This document shows, in pieces, positions 43,300 through 52,121 of a stretch of DNA of 64,000 nt. The notes under the pieces were generated by a model. The model saw nothing but the letters and a program-made list of their open reading frames with translations. It was not told the origin of the DNA and did not search any database. The DNA comes from a virus, in the IMG/VR virus record IMGVR_UViG_3300021168_000002, positions 37,725 to 101,724 of that record, one strand, 5' to 3'. Position 1 is the first letter of the stretch. Each line of letters opens with the position of its first letter. Both the position numbers and the translations under genes were made by a program.

Positions 43300-44490
43300 T
43301 CATGATGTGACGAACACCGTACGGATTAACGACTTCACCACCAGCAAGACGCTCAGATACTTTGCTTTAATGCCTTCGTAATCTTCCGCGTATACCATTG
43401 CGCGAGCATCTTGAACTACCTTCTGATCTTCGAAATCGTGGCCTCCCACAACCAGTGGACGTGCCAAATTATGAAGTTGTACAGCCGTACCAGACCATCT
43501 ACCACAGCGAGGGCTGCCGAGGAAAATAAACTGCCCACGTAACCTCCCATCAGGTGAAACTGATTCCAATATCTTGCCCAGCTTTTGATAGCTCGTGCTG
43601 GCCGCTTCCGCGCGCATCTTTAGCGCGGCGCGGCACGCGTCTGTCAACTTGATGTCCGGGTCCTTCAAGACCGATGTGACCGTATCCTTACGGATGGTGC
43701 CATACGGATAGCCCTGCGTCTTGGCCCACGCCTTAACCTGGGTGGGTGAATTCGCATTCGTTACGCCGGTCATCTTTTCGAAGTTCAACTTGGCCTCTTC
43801 CTTCGCGCGAATGGCCAGCGCATACATCTTACGAACGAATTCCACGTCCACCGGCATCCCGCGATCATTCACCGTCTGATCGAAGAGCCACAGCTTCTGT
43901 TCAAATTCAGGCAGCGGCAGCGCCTTCAAGATTCGCATGCGTCTGAGTAGCTCACCTTCCGCGATCAAGTCCTGCCGTCCATATTCGAGAAACTCTGCCC
44001 ATTCTTTAGGATGCGAATTCCAATCGTTGTAGTATTCGCGGCCTTCCCTCTTCTTCGTTGCCGTCACGATGACCTTGTCGCAGAACAGTTTAATCAGCGC
44101 GTCTCCGCGTGCATCCTTTGCCAAGTGCGTTGGCACGCCTAGGACTTCGCACTGCACCTCCAGGCTGGCCGGGAGCGAGAGATAGCGACCACCGACTTGG
44201 GGGTCGATGAAACGGCTGGCCGGGATTTCATGATGCAGCTTCTGAAACATATAACGTTCAAAGCAAGAATTGAAGGCTACGAAATATGCGTCCGGATGAT
44301 TCGCTGCCTGCCATAATTCATCATGTATCTTCTCGCCTTCCCAGATACGCCAGCATTTATAGTCGCCCGTGCCGATTCGGTACCACAAAAATAAAGGTTC
44401 TGTATCCAGCGAGAAGATGTAGTTATACAGTCCCCGGTCGGAAGGAGAGAAGGTGCTGCGCGATTCAAAGTCGATCAAGACTTCAATCAT
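43300..44490 (-). CDS. DNA polymerase A, N-terminal (3'-5' exonuclease/thumb) subunit of a split enzyme
   Basis: 396 residues from ATG 44490 (a TTG at 44502 is an alternative). Exonuclease motifs: IDFESRS (D7, E9), VAFNSCFERYMF and YGRQD. The thumb region follows, then GSPRCGRWSGTAVQLHNLAR, the conserved block just before the palm. It stops after SLIRTVFVTS, at the point where motif A should follow. The full proofreading set is kept. The partner gene is 213 bases further on. Confidence 0.9.
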   Translation of the reverse strand: MIEVLIDFESRSTFSPSDRGLYNYIFSLDTEPLFLWYRIGTGDYKCWRIWEGEKIHDELWQAANHPDAYFVAFNSCFERYMFQKLHHEIPASRFIDPQVGGRYLSLPASLEVQCEVLGVPTHLAKDARGDALIKLFCDKVIVTATKKREGREYYNDWNSHPKEWAEFLEYGRQDLIAEGELLRRMRILKALPLPEFEQKLWLFDQTVNDRGMPVDVEFVRKMYALAIRAKEEAKLNFEKMTGVTNANSPTQVKAWAKTQGYPYGTIRKDTVTSVLKDPDIKLTDACRAALKMRAEAASTSYQKLGKILESVSPDGRLRGQFIFLGSPRCGRWSGTAVQLHNLARPLVVGGHDFEDQKVVQDARAMVYAEDYEGIKAKYLSVLLVVKSLIRTVFVTS

Positions 44491-46522
44491 TGTCGCCGCC
44501 AAACATCATGTCACGAGTCATGCGAACCACACACGGGTCGCCCTTGCAGCCCTTGCCCTCGATAATGATGAAGCCTTCTTGCACCAGCGCGTAGAAACTT
44601 TTACGCCAGACCGACAGCCCGTACTTGTTGGCGTTCAACGCACGCTCCACGTCGCGCTTCTCCATCGTGCCGCCGTTCTTCTTGAGCAGCCGCACGACGC
44701 CCTGCTGGATGGCGGACTCGTCGTTCTTGGCCTCGAAGGTCATGAGGTAGTCCTTGACGGACTCCTCGTATTTCACCATCTCGATGCCGCGTGCGACGCA
44801 GTCTTCGTCTATTTCGCCATCGAGTCCCAGGTCAATCGCGAAGTACAGCGCCCACTTCTCAGCGCGGGCGGCGGCGCGGTTGCCGTAAACTTCCAAAATA
44901 CGTTGCAGCGGGGTCTTGTCGAAGAACTGGTAGCTGCCTCTCGTTACGGCTGCATCGATCACCTTGCGGGTCGCCAGGGCGGCCTCGTTGTAGTTTACCG
45001 CATGCTCCAGCTTCAGTGTGGGTAGCGTCTTCGGTTCCAGAATCCAAGTGAATCGATCATTCAATCCGGTGTCTTCCCCGGCGAGTTGAGACCACAGTTC
45101 CGCAAATTTGCGGTCGGTGGTCGCGGTGACAAGCGTCGCGCAGTATGTACCAGGGTCTATGTTGAAGGTATCCTTCTTAGTTTTAATCGAATTGGAAAAA
45201 CTATTCGAGTCGTACAATTTTAGCAGCGCGCTATTCATCCCGCTGCCCTCGATGCGGGCCTTGCCTACCAAAGCAGATAGCTCGTCGTAAACCAAGATCG
45301 GATTCTTGCAGTTGGTACGCATCATGTCGGTGCCCAACCCTTCCGGCGAGCCTGCTTCCCACACGAGCGACTTCCCGTCGGCATTCTTAATATTCCTCGA
45401 ATACATTGAGAGCACACTGGCGAATTCTAAAAACCGCATCGCGTCCCTGATCGAAGATGACTTATTCGAGCGGCCTTTCTTTCCGATCAGCACCATGTAA
45501 AAGCTGGGCTTCCACGATACGTACGGCACAGAGACCTTGGTACCGAGGTAGTTCATCATCATCGCGGCGGTTGGGAGAAACATGAAGTAGTCAACCCGAG
45601 AATTGCTCTCGCAGTACGGCTTCACGAATCCTTCATAGATAGACGTGCCAAACATGACGTGGCGGGGAAACAACGGGTATTCAATCGGCTCAAAATTCAG
45701 CGGCTCCGCTGACTCCATCGGGACGACTGTTGGTATCTGATTCAAGATGATAGCCGTTTCTTCGCCCACCGGGAAGTTGCAAATAGACCTCGACATCAGA
45801 ATAACTTTCGAATCGTCAATCGGTTCTTCGCATTGCTCGTGAACAATGCGCAGCAGCGCGACCTCGATCTCCTCGTGCGTGAGACCTGCGTTGCGCATCC
45901 TGCCAGCCTGCGACAACATGAAACCGTGGATGCTGCCGTGAGGAACCTTACCGCGCTCATTGCGGGGCGCGTCGTCTGGCGCGGCGGTTTGCTTCTGAAT
46001 CTTCTGTGACATCAGCCACTGGACGAGCCAGTCCGGTGCCTCCGCGATTGGCGTAGCCCAATTTAGCGCCGTGTAAGGCTGGCCAGTATCTGGATGGATG
46101 CTGCCGGGGCCGACAACATACTCGCGATTCGTGCGAACGGACCAGTCTTGGCCGACGACGTAAGTCTGGCTAATATTGCCCATCTCAAGAGAGACAGCGG
46201 TATGGCGAAAATAGAAGTGACCGCGTCCGGGGCGAGAGCGCACCATGAATGTCGCAGGCATCTGCTGGCCGGTATCGCGCAGTATGCGGGGCAGAACGTC
46301 CTTAGAATCTGTTTCAAAAAACCAGACGCCGCTAACTTCTGCGCGGGCCACGCAGGCCACGTTGCTGTCGGGAAATTGAGCGTCCCACGCGGTGATCTGG
46401 TCGAGGCTGGTAGTTGCTGTGGTGGGGAAATCTGGTAGGAAGGCGCGCTTCGTGCCGGGGCGCACGGGTGTGACTGGCACGCCCAACTTTGCTAGCGGTT
46501 CGGCAATCTGTTTAAATCCCAT
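44483..46522 (-). CDS. Primase-polymerase / helicase fusion
   Basis: 679 residues. Residues 1-170 are a bifunctional primase-polymerase (AEP) domain: FFETDSKD (E70-x-D72), SRPGRGHFYFRH and YVVGPGSIHPDTGQPY. Residues from about 280 are a DUF3987-like ATPase with P-loop IGKKGRSNKSS (about 346-356), Walker B-type ILVYDEL and a DRFTWILEP arginine-finger-like block. It would prime and unwind at the replication fork with the adjacent polymerase, SSB-like protein and exonuclease. Confidence 0.85.
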   Translation of the reverse strand: MGFKQIAEPLAKLGVPVTPVRPGTKRAFLPDFPTTATTSLDQITAWDAQFPDSNVACVARAEVSGVWFFETDSKDVLPRILRDTGQQMPATFMVRSRPGRGHFYFRHTAVSLEMGNISQTYVVGQDWSVRTNREYVVGPGSIHPDTGQPYTALNWATPIAEAPDWLVQWLMSQKIQKQTAAPDDAPRNERGKVPHGSIHGFMLSQAGRMRNAGLTHEEIEVALLRIVHEQCEEPIDDSKVILMSRSICNFPVGEETAIILNQIPTVVPMESAEPLNFEPIEYPLFPRHVMFGTSIYEGFVKPYCESNSRVDYFMFLPTAAMMMNYLGTKVSVPYVSWKPSFYMVLIGKKGRSNKSSSIRDAMRFLEFASVLSMYSRNIKNADGKSLVWEAGSPEGLGTDMMRTNCKNPILVYDELSALVGKARIEGSGMNSALLKLYDSNSFSNSIKTKKDTFNIDPGTYCATLVTATTDRKFAELWSQLAGEDTGLNDRFTWILEPKTLPTLKLEHAVNYNEAALATRKVIDAAVTRGSYQFFDKTPLQRILEVYGNRAAARAEKWALYFAIDLGLDGEIDEDCVARGIEMVKYEESVKDYLMTFEAKNDESAIQQGVVRLLKKNGGTMEKRDVERALNANKYGLSVWRKSFYALVQEGFIIIEGKGCKGDPCVVRMTRDMMFGGDND

Positions 46523-46530
46523 TTGCCCTC

Positions 46531-46564
46531 AATTCAAAAAGAAGGGGGCCGCGCGGGGCGGCCC
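46531..46564 (-). terminator. Rho-independent terminator between SSB-like and primase genes
   Basis: On the minus strand: GGGCCGC, loop CCCGC, GCGGCCC, then CCTTCTTTTTG. The 7-bp G+C stem with T-run lies in the 50-base gap. Read-through must occur, or primase needs its own start; GAGGGCAA precedes its ATG. Confidence 0.75.
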
Positions 46565-46572
46565 ACCGGGGG

Positions 46573-47184
46573 TTAGAATGCTTCTGGGGTTGCTGGCGGC
46601 ACGCTGAGCGAGACAGTGTTCTGATTCTGAGGCGGCGGCACGAATTGCTGGGGCTGTGTATAAGTCTGCACCGGCACGCCTTGTGGTCCGGCCTGCGTCT
46701 TCGGCTTGTTCTTGGAGCGAACGAAGCCTGCGGGCGCTTGCGGGATAGGCATACCTGTCTGCATCGGGAGAATGCCGACCGGGTTGACGTAAAATTCATT
46801 CTGCTTCCCGGGGACAGCTTCCTTGGTGACCATCAGCACATTGGAGCGACCGAGTAGAACCTGTTCCAGTTGCGCGGTGGATGTGATGAGCGGCGGCTGC
46901 TGTCCGTTCAACACGCCCGATACAACCTTGTACAGATTGCGGAACAAAGGCTGGCTCGACTTCTCGCTCATAGAAGCGGTGGTGTAAATCGAGACTTGAT
47001 ACGGCAGACCCTCCGGGTCCAGATACGGCGCTCCGTTCAATTGGGTGATGACCCAGAGAATGAGAACCTTGTTCTTGAGTCCGTACGTGGTCTGTACCTG
47101 CGGCTTATCAACGACGTCGATGATCGTGCCGAGGTACGTTCCCGCTTCCGGTTTGAAAAATACTTTGCCTTGACTAATGTCCAT
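46573..47184 (-). CDS. Single-stranded DNA-binding-like (OB-fold) protein candidate
   Basis: 203 residues. The first 140 have a beta-barrel pattern (GTYLGTIIDVVDKPQVQ, VLILWVI, YQVSIYTTASMS, RSNVLMVTKE). The last 60 are a Pro/Gln-rich, flexible tail, the layout of SSB proteins. The end (PATPEAF) lacks the classic acidic DDDIPF. Position between exonuclease and primase supports the role. Confidence 0.55.
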   Translation of the reverse strand: MDISQGKVFFKPEAGTYLGTIIDVVDKPQVQTTYGLKNKVLILWVITQLNGAPYLDPEGLPYQVSIYTTASMSEKSSQPLFRNLYKVVSGVLNGQQPPLITSTAQLEQVLLGRSNVLMVTKEAVPGKQNEFYVNPVGILPMQTGMPIPQAPAGFVRSKNKPKTQAGPQGVPVQTYTQPQQFVPPPQNQNTVSLSVPPATPEAF

Positions 47185-47201
47185 TGTTGCTCCTTTTGAC
47201 T

Positions 47202-47924
47202 TTATTGTTCGTCTTCCAAATCCTCCGGTAGGAGGTCTAGAACTTGTAACCCAAATTCTCCGTTTACTGCGGCGGATAGATCATTCAGGTCAATCTCTTT
47301 CACTGCCTTCCACCAAATCTTATGATCTGGGTTCCAGCGAAATTTGTGCTTTTTGGCTGCATTGTTATTGCTGTAGTCTTGCTTCGATTGTACCACAACG
47401 ATGGGACTCTTTGCACGCTCTAATACGGTGGCGAATTCAAACTTGGCCACTAGTCGGAGCATCGCGCCGACATCCGAGCCAGCCTCGTGCGGGTCGTAGT
47501 AGATTCCCATCTTGGCGCACATTGTAATCAACTCTTGCCCTCGCATCGGCAGGTCGGTGAACGGGTCGATCAACAATTTATCGGGGAAACATTTCTTAAC
47601 TCTGTTCGCCCATGATTGACACATCGGCATATCGAATCGTCTGCCGTTGAATGCGACAATAGCGTCCGCGCGATCTACAAAGTAAATGACCTCGTCGAAT
47701 GCCTCTTCCGGCGTGTAGCCAAATCTATCGCACATATCCTGCGTGACACCAGTAATCTCTGTAATCTCTTTGGTCACAGAAACGCCATCGGACTGGATAA
47801 GAAGCGTACGAGTATCAAGACTACGGTTGAATTTTGTAGTCCACAAGGCAACGCCAGCTTCTATTGGGCGGTCTTTCACCTTGTCGAGTCCTGTAGCTTC
47901 TAAGTCGAGACCAATTATTATCAC
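47202..47924 (-). CDS. DnaQ-like 3'-5' exonuclease
   Basis: 240 residues. IIGLDLEATG (Exo I), TEITGVTQ, VAFNGRRFDMPM (Exo II) and HEAGSDVGAML (Exo III, HxxxxD) form the DEDDh set. The C-terminal 70 residues are an extra domain with NAAKKHKFRWNPDHKIWWK, like the DUF3820-type tail. It degrades 3' ends or proofreads; its partner is unknown. Confidence 0.88.
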   Translation of the reverse strand: MIIIGLDLEATGLDKVKDRPIEAGVALWTTKFNRSLDTRTLLIQSDGVSVTKEITEITGVTQDMCDRFGYTPEEAFDEVIYFVDRADAIVAFNGRRFDMPMCQSWANRVKKCFPDKLLIDPFTDLPMRGQELITMCAKMGIYYDPHEAGSDVGAMLRLVAKFEFATVLERAKSPIVVVQSKQDYSNNNAAKKHKFRWNPDHKIWWKAVKEIDLNDLSAAVNGEFGLQVLDLLPEDLEDEQ

Positions 47925-47952
47925 GATAAGCCTCCCCGAGTCAAGTACTTTC

Positions 47953-48303
47953 TCATTGTTTAACTGGCTCTTCGCCGTTCTCCAAACGCTCAGTGCCCTT
48001 CTCGTCCGCCATCGGGAACTCTCCGGTCATAGGAAAGACATCAACATCGATGAACGCAATCCATCGCATTGGAACCATCATGCGTTCTGCGGGCATCTGC
48101 TTTATATCGATCAATTTGCCTTGGTCTTTTTGGACAATCATACACTGCGATCTTAAAAAGGCACCGCATTGAGCCTCGATGGCAGTATTAAACATTTCAT
48201 GGTCATAGCCCTTCATCATCAAGAAGGCATATATCACCTCAGGCAGGCCGTTCATTTGCCCATCCCATGATATGTGTCCATTGAATCTGATTACATGGTC
48301 CAT
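47953..48303 (-). CDS. Hypothetical protein
   Basis: 116 residues, mixed alpha/beta, ending in a Glu-rich tail (EGEFP-like MTGEFPMADEKG). No recognised domain. ATG overlaps the upstream stop. Confidence 0.6.
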   Translation of the reverse strand: MDHVIRFNGHISWDGQMNGLPEVIYAFLMMKGYDHEMFNTAIEAQCGAFLRSQCMIVQKDQGKLIDIKQMPAERMMVPMRWIAFIDVDVFPMTGEFPMADEKGTERLENGEEPVKQ

Positions 48304-48767
48304 TAACTCAGCTTGACCTTGACTGATTGGCCTTCGCGGATTGCGGCATCGGCCTGCCGTGCATTCGCTGCGGCCTGGGCGGCTGCTGCGATGGCTGCTG
48401 GATTAGCTGCGGTGATGATCTTCGGTGGTTCCGGAATATTGTGCGTTCCGGTAGCAGCGCCCTTCACCTCGCAGGTGTCGGAGCAATACACGATATTGCG
48501 GCCATCGGCAGTCTGGGTCACGCGAGTCGAGCGCAACCAGACGTTCTCCGGTTTCTCGAATGTCTGCTTCTCCTGCGTGCGGTCGTATGCGATCTGCTTG
48601 TCGCATCCGGGGCCGTCACAAGTAATGGTACGAAATTGCGCATCTGCGACCGACACCTTGTGCTTTTCGAAGTTTTCCTTCTCTTGAGCGCGGTCGAAGA
48701 TGGCTTGCTTCTCGCCCTCGTGGCCGCTGCATGTGATGGTACGAATGACGCTATCGATTATTGACAT
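48303..48767 (-). CDS. Duplicated Cys/His-motif protein
   Basis: 154 residues. Two similar units, TCSGHEGEKQAIFDRAQEK and TCDGPGCDKQIAYDRTQEK, then YCSDTCEVKG near residue 95 and an Ala/Gln-rich tail. The Cys/His pattern suggests zinc knuckles. The internal duplication is clear by eye. Confidence 0.65.
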   Translation of the reverse strand: MSIIDSVIRTITCSGHEGEKQAIFDRAQEKENFEKHKVSVADAQFRTITCDGPGCDKQIAYDRTQEKQTFEKPENVWLRSTRVTQTADGRNIVYCSDTCEVKGAATGTHNIPEPPKIITAANPAAIAAAAQAAANARQADAAIREGQSVKVKLS

Positions 48768-48779
48768 TGGTGTTTCTCC

Positions 48780-49331
48780 TTAAAGTTGCGGTCCACCGTA
48801 GTAAAGGACATTGTAGAATCGATCTAGGAATAAAGCCTTGTTCACCCAAAACGACGTCTCTATGATCTTAACATCGGCGGCCTTCATATCCTCGCTCCAC
48901 TTATTCTTCCACTCTTTCGGAAACATGACCTGTGCCTTCTCGGCGTACAGCATCTGATTGTCGATCTCGTGGATTATCGGCGGGTCTTCTCCGACCAGCC
49001 CGAATTTGTTGTAAACCAATGCCTGGATGGGCGCTTCGATTTTTCTGTACTCGTCGCCCGCTGGCGTGAAGTGTTTCAACGGCCCATTGACATCGCCTAT
49101 GTACGTCTCGCTGCCATCGTGAAGCAGGAACCGCAAGGCGTATACCATCGGCACAAGATAGCTTCCAAGTCGGCTGTGCTGCGATACCGGGTAAGGGAAT
49201 CTGGTGTGGCCGGTGAAACGATTGCACATGCTAGACGAGTGCGCGATATCCTCGATGCATATCATGTCCGTTGTCGGTTCCAAGATATCGAAATACAGTC
49301 CGGTCGAAGTGAGAATTGTTGCTTTGCTCAT
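48780..49331 (-). CDS. HD-domain 5'-nucleotidase (YfbR-like)
   Basis: 183 residues. PVSQHSRLGSYLV (first His), FLLHDGSETYIGDVNGPLKH (HD) and EIDNQMLYAEK match the HD hydrolases that dephosphorylate dNMPs. Likely balances nucleotide pools with the neighbouring dNMP kinase. Confidence 0.8.
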   Translation of the reverse strand: MSKATILTSTGLYFDILEPTTDMICIEDIAHSSSMCNRFTGHTRFPYPVSQHSRLGSYLVPMVYALRFLLHDGSETYIGDVNGPLKHFTPAGDEYRKIEAPIQALVYNKFGLVGEDPPIIHEIDNQMLYAEKAQVMFPKEWKNKWSEDMKAADVKIIETSFWVNKALFLDRFYNVLYYGGPQL

Positions 49332-49340
49332 TTTGACTCC

Positions 49341-49862
49341 TCAGCTTCCTGCGTATTCCAGGCTAACTAGGTCCCAATACAAGGCCAGCGTGTTGATCTT
49401 CAATTGCTCCGGTGTCCCATTGTTATCGATGGTGTAGTTTGCCATCGCCTGCGTCACTGAGACGGACGTTGGCGGCTCCGGGGCGACATGCTTACTGCGG
49501 TCCACCCAGATGCTGTAGTTGTACAGAACTTCCTTACGCACGGCCTCCAGTTCGACTTCGTTTCGCATGCCGACGTAGATGTCATTCTCCGCATAAATCT
49601 CCCGAGCGAGTCGAGCGCCGTCCGGCGTGTTGTACGCCTTGATCTGCTCGTACCAGTCTTGACGATGATTGACGCGGTCGGCGTAGCACTCGTCCAGGCT
49701 CGCGTACGTTATGCCCTTCGCTGCCAAGAATGGTACCATCACCTTCTGAGCGGCTGCGAAGGACGAGGACGCGAACGTCAGCCCAAGATTGTCGCGCAAG
49801 ATTTCTGCGACGGTGTCTTTGCCGTGGCGGGCGTGCCCGAGAATCATCAGCTTCAATTTCAT
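49341..49862 (-). CDS. Deoxynucleoside monophosphate kinase-like P-loop protein
   Basis: 173 residues. LMILGHARHGKDTVAEIL is a Walker A of the adenylate/dNMP-kinase type (GKDT). The YADRVNHRQDWYEQIKAYN region resembles the phage dNMP kinase lid, and YSIWVDRSKHV the dNMP-kinase core. It phosphorylates dNMPs to dNDPs. Confidence 0.75.
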   Translation of the reverse strand: MKLKLMILGHARHGKDTVAEILRDNLGLTFASSSFAAAQKVMVPFLAAKGITYASLDECYADRVNHRQDWYEQIKAYNTPDGARLAREIYAENDIYVGMRNEVELEAVRKEVLYNYSIWVDRSKHVAPEPPTSVSVTQAMANYTIDNNGTPEQLKINTLALYWDLVSLEYAGS

Positions 49863-50098
49863 GCGGCCCTCTTAATTGCTTCTTTGATATCGTTTGGTTC
49901 CCCGTCTACAGGGCACGGTACAACCTTGCGTTCCGGATTCAAGTCGCTCACGAACCATCCCCGGCCACAGCGACCACAGCGTAGATTGCCGGTGAAGTGG
50001 AGGACGTTTTTCACACCTTGTCGCTCCCGGCGCTTGGTGCGAACTTCTCTACCGACTGCGGCCTGTTCTTGCGTGATCGGTTTGCGTTGTTCGCTCAT
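49859..50098 (-). CDS. Small zinc-ribbon protein
   Basis: 79 residues with LRCGRCGRGW and a later VVPCPVDG. Both ends overlap the neighbours by 4 bases. Confidence 0.6.
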   Translation of the reverse strand: MSEQRKPITQEQAAVGREVRTKRRERQGVKNVLHFTGNLRCGRCGRGWFVSDLNPERKVVPCPVDGEPNDIKEAIKRAA

Positions 50099-51135
50099 GC
50101 GTATGTCCCCCTATGATTTGCTCCTCCGCTATAATAAGGAGGTGTCAAACTTGCGGTCTTCTCGTAACGCGGCGAACCAAATCGAACATACCAGTCCTTG
50201 ATTACCTTTGAACGGTCTGATGGTGATACTGCCGTATGATAGTACACACCCCGCTTATTGCCGTGGTGTGTTGACGCCTTCTTCTCGATCTTGATTTGAA
50301 CCAAATCGTGGCCCATAAATTCTACTCCGAGAGCCTCCAGAGGCGTCATGTTTAGTACTTCAAGGGCCTTAAAGAAGGCGGCAATCCTGCGTCTGCGCGG
50401 ACTCGCGCCGTCTCCGATAGGCTTGCCGTGCTCTTTGCAGCACACCTTTCGCCACACACAACCCGGAACCGTACACCACTTTTCTTGATTTACTCCGTCG
50501 TGAGCCTGCGTTTTCGTTGGCGCGAGAGGCAAAGGATTCTTACAATCCTCTGTACAATTGGGGCAGTGCAGACGGAGGAAAGCCATCATCTTTTTATATA
50601 CCTCATCATCCACGCCCTCGTGTCCGGTTCCTTGCGTCTCTCCCAAATGTTTATAGATACGTGAGTACTGCGTCGCCTTGTTTCCGCCAAATAGCGATGT
50701 AGTCGTGATACCCATCAGGCTTTGTCCATATCTATCCTCTACAAAATCTCCGAGAGTATAGGCGATCATCGCCATCAACTTGCCGAGATTCCAGTGCCAG
50801 CCAATCGGCTGTGCGGCCACGCAGACGCTCATATCCATGTACCCCTGTATTACTTTTCCCTTCTCTTGCTTTGCCATGCCAGGGAAGAGATAGGCATCTC
50901 TCACAGAGAGAGCGAGGACCGGGCTGGCTAAAAAGATTAATCCCAGCAAGTGCTCTCCGTGAACCACTAGAAAACCAAGTTTGCGGCCAAAAGCGGGACG
51001 CCAAACTGCCTTCGACATTTGCTTCTGGTAGTAGGTCATTACACCTGCTGATACTTGTATGACTTCGATCTTATTCGGTTCGATCTCGAAAAGCGGAGTC
51101 GTCACCGAGTAACTTTTTAACTTCTCGTCTGTCAT
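50095..51135 (-). CDS. DruA-like (DUF4338) protein
   Basis: 346 residues. GRKLGFLVVHGEHLLGLI, SVRDAYLF, YMDMSVCVAA, NLGKLMAMIAY, EDRYG, ITTTSLFGG and SRIYKHLGETQGTGH occur in the same order as in DruA (DUF4338) of the Druantin anti-phage system and related proteins. A Cys cluster (HCPNCTEDCKNP, CVWRKVCC) is inserted or added C-terminally. The molecular activity of DruA is not established. The other Druantin genes are not adjacent. Confidence 0.6.
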   Translation of the reverse strand: MTDEKLKSYSVTTPLFEIEPNKIEVIQVSAGVMTYYQKQMSKAVWRPAFGRKLGFLVVHGEHLLGLIFLASPVLALSVRDAYLFPGMAKQEKGKVIQGYMDMSVCVAAQPIGWHWNLGKLMAMIAYTLGDFVEDRYGQSLMGITTTSLFGGNKATQYSRIYKHLGETQGTGHEGVDDEVYKKMMAFLRLHCPNCTEDCKNPLPLAPTKTQAHDGVNQEKWCTVPGCVWRKVCCKEHGKPIGDGASPRRRRIAAFFKALEVLNMTPLEALGVEFMGHDLVQIKIEKKASTHHGNKRGVYYHTAVSPSDRSKVIKDWYVRFGSPRYEKTASLTPPYYSGGANHRGTYA

Positions 51136-51152
51136 CCTTTCTCCTATAAACT

Positions 51153-51222
51153 TGGAGCGGGGTGGTGGAGTCGAACCACTGTCGACGGTTGGACCGCTGT
51201 TCTGCTGTTGAACTATCCCCGC
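51153..51222 (-). tRNA. Unusual short tRNA, probably Trp (anticodon CCA)
   Basis: 70 nt including an encoded CCA end. Acceptor GCGGGGA pairs with ACCCCGC over 6 bp (A7-A mismatch). The D arm is GTTC/GAAC with a 7-nt loop lacking GG. The T arm is GTGG-TTCGACT-CCAC. Between D and T arms only 18 nt remain. The best 7-nt loop is GTCCAAC with T33 and anticodon CCA, but its stem has an A-C mismatch and one residue is shared with the D arm. Isotype and function are uncertain; it could be a decaying or suppressor tRNA. Confidence 0.65.
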
Positions 51223-51229
51223 GTAAACT

Positions 51230-52042
51230 TTAGGCTGCTTGTTTTTCTGCGTGAGCGCTCTCCCACTTTCGCAAAATATCCGATCTCAACTGTTTAAGAA
51301 CTTTACGGAGAGCGAACATCTTCAAAAGGCCATCAGAATCCTCCGCTGTTAAACCGATACTGTGGATGGTAACTCTGTTAGCGCAATCTGGGTGGTAGAA
51401 GGCTGGGTTGACTACGCTTATTTCCACTTTTATGTCGCCGGATGATTCCCGTGTCGCCGTCATCTCGGACTCTACAAAATTTTCAGAAGAAAAATAAGAA
51501 AGAGCAACATGGGCAGTGGCCGGAATCAGAATCGCGTCGATCATTGTTTCGTCGCTCCTTGGCCCTATCAATTGCGCGTCAACAATGTGCGCTCTTTCAA
51601 CGCCTTTAAGAACGAGGCCATTGGGGGAAGAGAACTCCGGTTGGCGCGAGACGTGAGAGGCCGGAAGGGATGAGTGGGCGCGCTTCCTAAAAACGAAAAC
51701 CTCATCAATCAGGCCCTTCAAACTCGGAAAGTTCTTAGCAACCCACACAAGATTAAGTCCCTTGGGTAACTTACTCTGCGCCCAATCTGCTGAATCAACA
51801 GGTAGCCCGGTGAAATAATATCCACCTTTGTCTTTGTAAATCAATCCGACTGGCTCATAAATTAGTCCCGCTTGGTTCGACCACGAGCCGTATGGTGTAA
51901 TCTCGAAACCAAGAGTCTTTTCGGCCTCATTCAAAAGTTTATGTCCGGCATCGCCAAAAGCGTCGTCCATGAGTTTGTCGCCCTCTCTCATGAGCGTGGA
52001 CATCACTAAATCAAACCTTTCTTTTGCTGTCATCCTTCGCAT
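51230..52042 (-). CDS. Hypothetical protein
   Basis: 270 residues, alpha/beta, no Cys clusters except DCANR. Starts with a helical region (MTAKERFDLVMSTLMREG). First gene after the promoter at 52085-52113 and directly upstream of the tRNA. No family recognised. Confidence 0.65.
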   Translation of the reverse strand: MRRMTAKERFDLVMSTLMREGDKLMDDAFGDAGHKLLNEAEKTLGFEITPYGSWSNQAGLIYEPVGLIYKDKGGYYFTGLPVDSADWAQSKLPKGLNLVWVAKNFPSLKGLIDEVFVFRKRAHSSLPASHVSRQPEFSSPNGLVLKGVERAHIVDAQLIGPRSDETMIDAILIPATAHVALSYFSSENFVESEMTATRESSGDIKVEISVVNPAFYHPDCANRVTIHSIGLTAEDSDGLLKMFALRKVLKQLRSDILRKWESAHAEKQAA

Positions 52043-52084
52043 CTTGTTCCTGCTTTCTGATCGCTCTGCGACCTCATCTTACTA

Positions 52085-52113
52085 GGTGTATCACAGTTCC
52101 CGGCTCTTGTCAA
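52085..52113 (-). promoter_or_regulatory. Promoter with GTAC box
   Basis: Minus strand: AGTACTTGACA, 17-bp spacer, TACACC preceded by TGA. It drives 51230-52042, the tRNA and possibly the replication genes down to the terminator at 46.5 kb. Confidence 0.72.
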
Positions 52114-52121
52114 GTACTATT

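Noticed and set aside
43087-43300. Polymerase interruption as a simple frameshift or sequencing error
   Set aside because: The gap holds a full gene with its own ribosome site and start-stop overlap. The two halves meet at a domain border without loss of conserved residues.
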